Shown one piece after another: positions 1-5,052 of a stretch of DNA of 5,052 nucleotides. The translations under genes and the position numbers were made by a program. The DNA is from Oscillospiraceae bacterium. Lineage in GTDB: Bacteria; Bacillota; Clostridia; WRCU01. The stretch lies in contig WRCU01000155.1 of NCBI GenBank assembly GCA_009783805.1, positions 1 to 5,052 on the forward strand, given 5' to 3'. Every line of letters starts with the position of its first letter. The stretch's first letter is position 1. The notes beneath the pieces are model-generated. The model was not told the origin of the DNA, searched no databases, and was given only the letters and a program-made list of their open reading frames with translations.

Positions 1-342
1 ACCTGGGAGGAGCGCGTGATCGACGGCGCTTGGTCGCAGTACCACGACATGCAGCTGGCCGACATCGACGGCGACGGTAATCCCGAGCTGGTCACGGGGA
101 AGCGCTACAAGGCGCACAACGGCAACGACCCCGGGGACGACGGCGACGTCTTCATATGCTACTACAAGTTCCGCGACGGCGGCCTGTACCGCCACGTGGT
201 CGACTGCGGCGACCCGGCCAAGGGGCATTCGGGCGTGGGAATCTACCTATGGCTCCACGACCTGAGCGGCAACGGCCTGCCGGACATCGTGGCCCCCGGC
301 AAGGAGGGGCTGTACCTCTTCACCAACCATGGTCCGGAATAG
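1..342 (+). CDS. FG-GAP/VCBS repeat protein, C-terminal part (5' end outside window)
   Basis: The frame is open from base 1 and ends at TAG 340-342, giving 113 visible residues of a longer protein. The GTG at position 16 is internal rather than a likely start, because the preceding residues (TWEER) continue the same kind of sequence. Two repeat units are visible. The first has the calcium-loop pattern DIDGDGNPELVTG (residues 21-33). The second is degenerate, DLSGNGLPDIVAPG followed by GLYLF, close to the stop. This is the beta-propeller blade signature of FG-GAP/VCBS repeats. The wording 'VIDGAWSQYHDMQLADIDGDGNPELVTGKRY.AHNG.DPG' closely resembles a recurrent bacterial family of repeat proteins of unknown biochemical role, often found near carbohydrate-use genes. 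Such proteins are usually exported, but the signal region lies outside the window. A binding or scaffold role is inferred and no catalytic residues are visible. The gene converges on the glycoside hydrolase downstream. Confidence 0.85.
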   Translation, partial: TWEERVIDGAWSQYHDMQLADIDGDGNPELVTGKRYKAHNGNDPGDDGDVFICYYKFRDGGLYRHVVDCGDPAKGHSGVGIYLWLHDLSGNGLPDIVAPGKEGLYLFTNHGPE

Positions 343-379
343 CTTCGCGGCGTACGGCTGGGGCTAAGCTCGGCAAGAC

Positions 380-400
380 TGACGGTCAATTATTGACGGT
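380..400. repeat. Short direct repeat with nested inverted repeat
   Basis: TGACGGT occurs twice (380-386 and 394-400), with starts 14 bases apart. Between and overlapping the copies is a perfect 6-bp inverted repeat, GTCAAT-T-ATTGAC (385-397). The cluster covers the stop codon of the orphan minus-strand segment. It could be a protein binding site or a scar at the edge of a deletion. At this size, chance is also possible. Confidence 0.35.
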
Positions 401-544
401 AAACAGGTTCACGTACTCGTTCAGGTAATCCTGGCACTCACCGCGCATCTCATGCATGAGCCGCTCATTCCCGTCCCTGTCATTTTGGTCGCCCGCGGCC
501 ACGTTGCGGTATATCTCGCTTATGTAACGATACTGCCTCGGGCT
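386..544 (-). pseudogene. Orphan coding-like segment, probable 3' remnant of a lost gene
   Basis: On the minus strand an open stretch of 52 codons runs from just after an in-frame TAA (545-547) to a TGA at 386-388. The peptide reads like real protein, beginning SPRQYRYISEIYRNVAAGD and ending in a Tyr/Glu/Asn-rich, helix-prone tail, CQDYLNEYVNLFTVNN. Third codon positions are mostly G or C, and AGG and ATA occur, as in the neighbouring genes. There is no ATG near the 5' end. The first start-type codon is a GTG at residue 15 and the first ATG is residue 30, neither with a clear ribosome binding site. It lies 10 bases beyond the hydrolase stop, on the same strand but in another frame. I do not recognise the family. 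The likeliest reading is the C-terminal end of a gene whose front was deleted. A small downstream gene starting at the GTG, or a chance open frame, remain possible. Confidence 0.35.
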
Positions 545-554
545 TTACCGCCTC

Positions 555-2531
555 TCAATAATCCAACACCACCAGAGCGTGGCTCTTAAGGCTAGGTACG
601 GTGAGGCTGACCGTGCCCCCTTCCTTGTCTTGGGCGAACGGGATCTCCGCCCCGCCTATGGGCTCCCATACGCGCCTGATATCCTTATCCGTCCGTATCC
701 GCACCGGCACGCCATATATGGTGGGGAAGTCCTCCAGAAGCTCGACGCAGCCCCTCTTGACCGGCGGGCCATACAGTAAGTTCAGGCAGTAGCGCCGCCT
801 GTCCGGCTGCTCCGATAGGGTCGCGCGCCCCGCCGTGGGCAGGGAGGCCCAAAGGACCTTATCGCCTTGCAACAGGTTCAGGGCGTTGATGAGCATGGCC
901 CTATGCTGCGGGCTCGCGTACCTCCTGTACATCCTGCATACGGGGTGCGAGAGATATATGACGCCCCCCTTCCGCACGGCCGCGGCCCCCCTAGGCGCCG
1001 CCCTGTCGTATGGGGCGTTCCTGTGCCCGAAGTAGGCCCCGTACGTCCGCGGGAAGTACGGCTCCAGCGTATGCGCCATAACGTCGCCGTCCGTCGCCGT
1101 CACCCTCTCGGCCGGCAGGTAGCATAGGACCGGCGCCCGCACCATCCCTTCGGCCAGTGCGTCGCCGACCTCCACGTAGTCCATGTCCGTCTTCGGCGGG
1201 CCCGCCCATTCGGCCCCCACGTCCAGCGCGAACCTGCCCTCGCGCAGGAGGCTCGTCCCCGTAAGGAGCGCCTTGCCGCCCCCAGCTAAAAATGCCTTGA
1301 GCTTTTCCTCGGCTTCGGCGCTCAGCGACGCGCAGTCGGGGAGGATGACCGTCGTGTACGGTCCGAAGTCGCAGCCGATGACCACCCCGAAGTCGTTCTG
1401 CGTCTCCAGGAGCATGCTTGCCAGGCCCTGGTCGGACTCGGCGTCGCCGGAGAGGCATATCCCCAGCTTTGAGGTCGGCGAGTTGCCGAAGGCGTAGTCC
1501 CCCAAGGCTTCCGCGTAACCGTACGCGTGGCCGATCGCGTCGTAGGTAGCCTCATCCATCAGCCCGTCGGGGTGCAGGTGGTCGCCTATGGAGCACCCCG
1601 CCCCGTAGGAGAGCATGGCGGCCGCCTCGTACCTCAGAGCCTCCGCGGACTTGTAGCCGCCGAACTCACCCCAGCTCGTGTGGAACTTGCCCGTCATCCC
1701 GAGGTAGCTCTTGCCCGTGCGGGAGAAGTAACGCGCGTTGAGCGGCATCTTGTCGTATCCGCCCCATGAGGTCGGCAGGTCCTCTATCTCAAAGTGCGTG
1801 GATCCCCCGTGGAATTCCGGCATGTATATGTCCGCGCCGCCGGAGTTGAAGAAGAGCGTCGCCTCCGGGTGGCGGCCGTGCAGTATGGCCCTGACCTTGC
1901 CCATGAAGTCCCTGCGCCTGCCCACGTAGTACGCCCTGGCGTCGGCCCTGCGGTTCGGGTCCAGGCCCATGGCCTCCATGCCGGCCCGGCACTCGGCGCA
2001 GTAGCAGGTCCCCTCGAGCAGGGCTATGTCGACGAACAGGCCGTCGACCCTTTCGTACCGGCCGCATACCTCCCTTATGATCGAGTACACGTGCCTCGCG
2101 TACGAACCGTCGTTAAGGCACAGGTACCTCCACGCGTTCTGCGGGATCGGGGCGCTCGGGTCCGCCCCGGCGTCGTACCAGCTGGGGACGCACCTCCACA
2201 GGAAGTCCCTGACCTGCCATTCCAAGTGGCTCTCCGCGTCGGCGGCCGACCATCCGGCCGTGACGTATACGGGCGCGCGCACCCCGATCTCGTGGGCGGC
2301 CTCCATCTGTGATCCCAGCAGGTCGAAGGATAGCCCCGGGTGCCTGATCCCTATATCGGTGGGGTAGTAGCACATGCCGTGGTGGCACTTGGCGAATACC
2401 GTGACGCTGCTGACGCGCCCCTTGGTCAGCATCGCCTGGAACTGCGCCTTGGAGAACGAGGCGCCGACGTCCTTGACCAGCGGTGACGTGTGGAAGTCCA
2501 GGTGCACCTGCCGCGTGGGTAACGGATACAT
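555..2531 (-). CDS. GHL6-like glycoside hydrolase with beta-galactosidase-type trimerisation domain
   Basis: The 658-residue product has no signal peptide or membrane segment, so it probably acts in the cytoplasm on imported oligosaccharides. Residues 1-345 form a TIM-barrel-like catalytic region of the hypothetical glycosyl hydrolase 6 (GHL6) / alpha-L-fucosidase-like kind. It opens with HLDFHTSPLVKDVG and has the conserved FAKCHHGMCYYPTD (46-59), then VDGLFVDI (162-169) followed by a CYCAEC cluster (Cys176, 178, 181). Candidate acidic residues are Asp168 and Glu248/Glu250 in THFEIED. Residues 354-430 (KLGICLSGD...VVIGCD...TTVILPD...GGGKALLTG) match the glutamine-amidotransferase-like trimerisation domain of GH42-type enzymes. 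A beta-rich tail follows and ends SLKSHALVVLDY. The start is ATG 2529-2531, since AAGGGGGG lies 7 bases upstream and the family homology begins there. An in-frame GTG at 2553-2555 would add eight residues. The substrate is unknown; fucosyl or galactosyl glycans are only suggested by the family. The gene is intact and is transcribed away from the helicase. Confidence 0.82.
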   Translation of the reverse strand: MYPLPTRQVHLDFHTSPLVKDVGASFSKAQFQAMLTKGRVSSVTVFAKCHHGMCYYPTDIGIRHPGLSFDLLGSQMEAAHEIGVRAPVYVTAGWSAADAESHLEWQVRDFLWRCVPSWYDAGADPSAPIPQNAWRYLCLNDGSYARHVYSIIREVCGRYERVDGLFVDIALLEGTCYCAECRAGMEAMGLDPNRRADARAYYVGRRRDFMGKVRAILHGRHPEATLFFNSGGADIYMPEFHGGSTHFEIEDLPTSWGGYDKMPLNARYFSRTGKSYLGMTGKFHTSWGEFGGYKSAEALRYEAAAMLSYGAGCSIGDHLHPDGLMDEATYDAIGHAYGYAEALGDYAFGNSPTSKLGICLSGDAESDQGLASMLLETQNDFGVVIGCDFGPYTTVILPDCASLSAEAEEKLKAFLAGGGKALLTGTSLLREGRFALDVGAEWAGPPKTDMDYVEVGDALAEGMVRAPVLCYLPAERVTATDGDVMAHTLEPYFPRTYGAYFGHRNAPYDRAAPRGAAAVRKGGVIYLSHPVCRMYRRYASPQHRAMLINALNLLQGDKVLWASLPTAGRATLSEQPDRRRYCLNLLYGPPVKRGCVELLEDFPTIYGVPVRIRTDKDIRRVWEPIGGAEIPFAQDKEGGTVSLTVPSLKSHALVVLDY

Positions 2532-2538
2532 GGGTAGG

Positions 2539-2546
2539 CCCCCCTT
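2539..2546 (-). promoter_or_regulatory. Ribosome binding site of the glycoside hydrolase
   Basis: On the minus strand AAGGGGGG stands 7 bases before ATG 2529-2531. The purine run lies inside the reading frame that would start at GTG 2553-2555, so it supports the shorter 658-residue product. The inverted repeat 2547-2565 abuts it directly upstream. Confidence 0.55.
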
Positions 2547-2597
2547 ATGCCGCACGGTTCGGCATCGGTCGGCTCAGCCGCCTATGCGTTCCGCATC
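2547..2597. repeat. Cluster of three inverted repeats, two sharing GTTCsGCATC
   Basis: There are three perfect short palindromes in 51 bases. ATGCCG-N7-CGGCAT spans 2547-2565, CGGCT-C-AGCCG spans 2570-2580 and ATGCG-TTC-CGCAT spans 2584-2596. The right halves of the first and third share a near-identical decamer, GTTCGGCATC (2557-2566) and GTTCCGCATC (2588-2597), offset by 31 bases, or about three helical turns. The cluster lies between the AT-rich promoter box and the hydrolase ribosome binding site, where an operator for the hydrolase would sit. Operator function is inferred. An mRNA leader structure is an alternative, because the region would be the 5' leader of the hydrolase transcript. 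Confidence 0.4.
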
Positions 2598-2608
2598 ATG
2601 GCCACCCT

Positions 2609-2618
2609 ATTATATAAT
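2609..2618. promoter_or_regulatory. Palindromic AT-rich promoter box, readable on both strands
   Basis: ATTATATAAT is a perfect palindrome and the most AT-rich point between the divergent genes. Read as bacterial, TATAAT is present on the plus strand (2613-2618) and on the minus strand (2614-2609), but no good TTGACA-like -35 element stands at the right distance on either side. Read as archaeal, TTATATAA is a good TATA box. Transcription would then start near 2638-2642 for the helicase, leaving a leader of about 30 bases, and near 2585 for the hydrolase, leaving a leader of about 50 bases. The site as a promoter is likely; which domain's machinery reads it is open. Confidence 0.55.
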
Positions 2619-2655
2619 TAATGATTGCGGCTTTCCGTTGGCCGAAGCGAACGTC

Positions 2656-2662
2656 AAAGGGA
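2656..2662 (+). promoter_or_regulatory. Ribosome binding site of the nuclease-helicase
   Basis: AAAGGGA lies 8 bases before ATG 2671 and is the best purine-rich site in the leader. The alternative in-frame starts are poorer: TTG 2638 has no such site, and GTG 2665 would be only 2 bases from it. This fixes ATG 2671 as the probable start. Confidence 0.5.
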
Positions 2663-2670
2663 CGGTGGCC

Positions 2671-5040
2671 ATGCCGGGGACACAGAGCATATCGGTCGGG
2701 GCGCTCGTGGCGTACTCGATGGCGTCGGGGAGCATAGGCCAGACGGACTACATGCCCCCCGCCAGGATGCACGAGGGCGCCAGGACGCATAGGAAGATCC
2801 AAAAGAAGCTCGCCTCCGAGATGGAGTCCGAGGTCGCGGTCGAGCTCGCCGTGACGGCGGCCGGGAGGGACTTCCTCGTCGGGGGGCGCATAGACGGCGT
2901 GATGGGCGGGGCGACCCCGACGCTGGTCGAGATCAAGACGGTGACGGTGCCGCCCGAGCGGGTCGGCGACGACAACCCCCACCATTGGGCGCAACTGAGA
3001 TGCTACGGCCACATATACTGCGAGCTGCACGGCCTGGACGTCGTCTGCCTGCGGCTCGTCTACGCCAGCATACACTCCGGGGCGCAATGCTCATACGAAA
3101 GGCTATTCACCAAGGGTGACCTGGCCACGTTCTTTGCCGCGCTCATCGCGCCGTACGCGGATTGGCTCGTCATCCTCGCGGATTGGCATGAAGCGAGCGT
3201 CGCGTCGATCAAGGGCCTGTCCTTCCCGTTCGGGACGTTCCGCCAGGGCCAGAGAGAGCTGGCCGCCAAGGCGTACAGGGCCATCAGGGACCGCGGGAGG
3301 CTGTACCTGCAGGCGCCCACGGGCCTCGGCAAGACGATGGGCGTCCTGTACCCGGCCATAAAGTCGATCGGGGAGGGCCACGCCGACAAGGCATTCTACC
3401 TCACCGCCAAGGGGGTGGGCGCGCGCCTGCCCGAGGAGGCCTTGGGCCTGCTCAGGCGGAAGGGGCTGTCCGTGAAGTCCATATCGCTGACCTCGAAGGA
3501 GAAGTCGTGCCTGATGGAGTCGCGCAGCTGCGACCCGGAGCACTGCCCATACGCGGCCGACTACTACACGAAGCTGAACGGGGCCGTCAGGGAGCTCTTC
3601 GCGGGTGGCGACGCGTTCGACGCGGACTCGCTGCGCGCCTACGCCCTGCGGGCCATGATGTGCCCGTTCGAGCTCTCGCTCGACATATCGCTGTGGTGCG
3701 ACGTGATCATCTGCGACTACAACTACGCCTTCGACCCTTCGGCCTACCTGCGGCGCTACTTCGGACCGAACGCGGAGCCGGGCAGGCACGTCTTCCTAAT
3801 AGACGAGGCGCACAACATGGTCGAGAGGGCCAGGGAGATGTACTCCGCCGAGATATCGGGGCGCGCGGTCACCGCGCTGCGCAAGGCCATGGGCAAGGCC
3901 AACCCGAAGGTCTCGAAGCCCCTTAGGGCCCTGGAAAGGTGCATCCGCGACCATAGGAAGTCGATGGACGCGGATGAGGTGGCCTTCCGCGTCTCGGAGC
4001 GGCCGCCCGAGGTGCTGGCCGCGCTGGCCGAGAACTTTTCGGAGGCGGTGGACGAGTTCCTTATGTCGGACTGGTCGGCCGGCGACGGGGGCTACGCCTC
4101 GTACAGGGACGGGTTGCTGGACCTGTACTTCGGCATATTGAAATTCTCCCGCGTCTACCACGACTATGACGCCTCATACAGGTCCTATCTCGAGAAGTCC
4201 GCGGGCGACCTGCGCGCGCGCCTATACTGCGCCGATCCTTCGAGGAGCGTAGGGAAGGTCCTGGACAAGGCCGCCTCGTCCATATTCTTCTCGGCGACGC
4301 TCACCCCGCTGCCCTACTATTCCCGCCTCCTGGGCGGCGGACCGGACGCAGACGCCGTCGCGTACCCGTCGCCCTTCGACCAGTCCAACCTGCTCGTCAT
4401 GATGGACGTGAACACGGGGACCTCCTTCAAGGCCCGCGGTTCCTCCTACGGCAGGGTGGCGGCCATGATCCGCTCGTTCGTCTCCCAGAGGGAGGGCAAC
4501 TACCTAGTCTACTTCCCTTCGTACCGTTACCTGGGCGAGGTCCACTCCCTGTTCTCCTCGTCGCTCCCCACGAACGTGACCGCCATAGCCCAGAGGCCGT
4601 CCATGTCCGAGGGCGAGCGGGCCGCCTTCCTGGGCTGTTTCGACGGTCCGGGGCCGGGGACGCTCGTCGGGTTCGCGGTCATGGGGGGGCTCTTCGGCGA
4701 GGGCATAGACCTGGTCGGCGACCGCCTGTCGGGGGCCGTAGTGGTCGGCGTGGGCCTGCCGCAGGTATGCCTCGAGCGGGACATCATCCGCGAGTACTTC
4801 GACGACGACGAGGGCGCCGGGTTCGAGTACGCGTACGTCTACCCCGGAATAAACAAGGTCATGCAGGCCGCGGGGCGCGTCATCCGCACCGAGGGTGACC
4901 GTGGGTGCGTGCTCCTGATCGACGAACGCTACTCATCGGAGCGCTATTCGGGCCTATTGCCGCGCCATTGGGACCCCGTAACGCACTTTCGTGACCCCGC
5001 GACCTTGGGGGCCATCGTGAACGACTTCTGGAACGCGTGA
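2671..5040 (+). CDS. PD-(D/E)xK nuclease - XPD/DinG-type Fe-S helicase fusion
   Basis: The 789-residue product is a predicted ATP-dependent DNA helicase of the Rad3/XPD/DinG group with a fused N-terminal nuclease domain. Residues 1-130 show the RecB/Cas4-like nuclease pattern: EGARTH (His40), GGRIDG (Asp75), VEIKT (Glu87, Lys89) and QLRCY (Gln108, Tyr112). The helicase follows with FRQGQ (190-194), Walker A APTGLGKT (215-222, Lys221) and a four-cysteine iron-sulfur site (Cys280, 287, 292, 331). Next come DEAH (378-381), FFSAT (539-543), the motif V region GGLFGEGIDL (672-681) and motif VI QAAGRVIR (732-739). All catalytic motifs are intact. Length and order match a family frequent in Firmicutes annotated only as DinG-like or Rad3-related helicase. 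Such enzymes unwind DNA with 5'-3' polarity; a repair or recombination role is inferred. ATG 2671 is chosen because ISVGALVAY, the usual family start, follows at once. The frame is open upstream to 2374, but that part lies antisense to the hydrolase. No partner gene is visible. Confidence 0.9.
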   Translation: MPGTQSISVGALVAYSMASGSIGQTDYMPPARMHEGARTHRKIQKKLASEMESEVAVELAVTAAGRDFLVGGRIDGVMGGATPTLVEIKTVTVPPERVGDDNPHHWAQLRCYGHIYCELHGLDVVCLRLVYASIHSGAQCSYERLFTKGDLATFFAALIAPYADWLVILADWHEASVASIKGLSFPFGTFRQGQRELAAKAYRAIRDRGRLYLQAPTGLGKTMGVLYPAIKSIGEGHADKAFYLTAKGVGARLPEEALGLLRRKGLSVKSISLTSKEKSCLMESRSCDPEHCPYAADYYTKLNGAVRELFAGGDAFDADSLRAYALRAMMCPFELSLDISLWCDVIICDYNYAFDPSAYLRRYFGPNAEPGRHVFLIDEAHNMVERAREMYSAEISGRAVTALRKAMGKANPKVSKPLRALERCIRDHRKSMDADEVAFRVSERPPEVLAALAENFSEAVDEFLMSDWSAGDGGYASYRDGLLDLYFGILKFSRVYHDYDASYRSYLEKSAGDLRARLYCADPSRSVGKVLDKAASSIFFSATLTPLPYYSRLLGGGPDADAVAYPSPFDQSNLLVMMDVNTGTSFKARGSSYGRVAAMIRSFVSQREGNYLVYFPSYRYLGEVHSLFSSSLPTNVTAIAQRPSMSEGERAAFLGCFDGPGPGTLVGFAVMGGLFGEGIDLVGDRLSGAVVVGVGLPQVCLERDIIREYFDDDEGAGFEYAYVYPGINKVMQAAGRVIRTEGDRGCVLLIDERYSSERYSGLLPRHWDPVTHFRDPATLGAIVNDFWNA

Positions 5041-5052
5041 GCGGCCGAGGCA

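Larger units (their letters stand above)
343..554. other. Convergent intergenic spacer
   Basis: These 212 bases lie between the stops of the FG-GAP gene (+) and the glycoside hydrolase (-). They contain a 52-codon coding-like segment on the minus strand (386-544) and a small repeat cluster (380-400). I see no convincing GC-rich hairpin followed by a T-run for either convergent gene, no tRNA-like fold and no promoter worth naming. The best weak hairpin is AGCTT/AAGCT at 341-370, with a 20-base loop and no T tract. Confidence 0.7.
2532..2670. other. Divergent intergenic control region
   Basis: These 139 bases separate the divergent starts of the hydrolase (-) and the nuclease-helicase (+) and must hold both promoters if neither is transcribed from further away. 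They contain an AT-rich palindrome (2609-2618) in otherwise GC-rich DNA and three inverted repeats: ATGCCG/CGGCAT at 2547-2565, CGGCT/AGCCG at 2570-2580 and ATGCG/CGCAT at 2584-2596. No small gene with a ribosome binding site is visible. ATG 2598 hits a stop within eight codons. Confidence 0.7.

Noticed and set aside
341..370. Possible terminator hairpin after the FG-GAP gene (AGCTT/AAGCT)
   Set aside because: It has only five base pairs, a 20-base loop and no T tract, so I do not call it a terminator.
991..1458. 155-residue minus-strand open frame within the hydrolase
   Set aside because: It is a frame-shifted shadow rich in Arg and Gly. The hydrolase frame carries the conserved trimerisation domain over the same bases.
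1794..2312. 172-residue plus-strand open frame opposite the hydrolase
   Set aside because: It is the antisense of the most conserved catalytic part of the hydrolase, with no ribosome binding site and no recognisable domain.
2638..2640. TTG as a leaderless start of the nuclease-helicase
   Set aside because: It lies about where an archaeal transcript would begin, but the eleven extra residues are not expected in the family and ATG 2671 has a well-placed ribosome binding site.
2374..2670. N-terminal extension of the nuclease-helicase frame (99 further codons)
   Set aside because: It runs antisense through the 5' end of the hydrolase and across the divergent promoter region. The family homology starts just after ATG 2671, which has its own ribosome binding site.
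2671..3060. Cas4-like domain as a sign of a CRISPR locus
   Set aside because: No repeats with spacers and no other cas-like gene are visible. The nuclease domain is continuous with the helicase and fits a widespread stand-alone fusion family.
2596..3087. 163-residue minus-strand open frame crossing the promoter region into the helicase start
   Set aside because: It is antisense to the nuclease domain, has biased composition and would overlap the promoter box and the helicase start.
3103..3789. 228-residue minus-strand open frame inside the helicase gene
   Set aside because: Its Arg/Gly/Val/His-rich low-information composition is typical of the antisense shadow of a GC-rich gene, and the helicase on the other strand has every expected motif here.

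Overview
The window is GC-rich DNA (about 60% or more by eye) with high coding density. It holds three protein genes, one gene-like remnant and one divergent promoter region. Codon use is distinctive: Ile is split between ATA and ATC with ATT nearly absent, and AGG is a very common Arg codon despite the high GC. The three proteins look most like families common in Firmicutes and in Planctomycetes- or Chloroflexi-type environmental bacteria. However, ATA/AGG-rich codon use at high GC, together with a TTATATAA-type box, would also fit a high-GC archaeon such as a Methanomassiliicoccales relative. The host domain cannot be settled from this window.

Layout. Positions 1-342 (+) are the 3' end of an FG-GAP/VCBS-repeat protein cut by the window edge. 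Positions 343-554 form a convergent spacer that contains a 52-codon minus-strand segment with real-looking codon bias but no good start, probably the tail of a lost gene. Positions 555-2531 (-) encode a 658-residue GHL6-like glycoside hydrolase with a beta-galactosidase-type trimerisation domain. Positions 2532-2670 are a divergent intergenic region. It carries a palindromic AT-rich box, ATTATATAAT, that can be read as a promoter element on both strands, and three small inverted repeats near the hydrolase start. Positions 2671-5040 (+) encode a 789-residue fusion of an N-terminal RecB/Cas4-like PD-(D/E)xK nuclease domain and an XPD/DinG-type iron-sulfur superfamily 2 helicase.

How they fit together. 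The FG-GAP protein and the GHL6-like enzyme plausibly belong to a carbohydrate-use neighbourhood, since both families recur in glycan-degrading gene sets. The nuclease-helicase is most likely a DNA repair or recombination enzyme that is only a divergent neighbour. The most unusual points are the nuclease plus Fe-S helicase architecture, the orphan coding-like segment at 386-544, and the repeat-dense divergent control region. I see no strong sign of a wholly new multi-gene system here.
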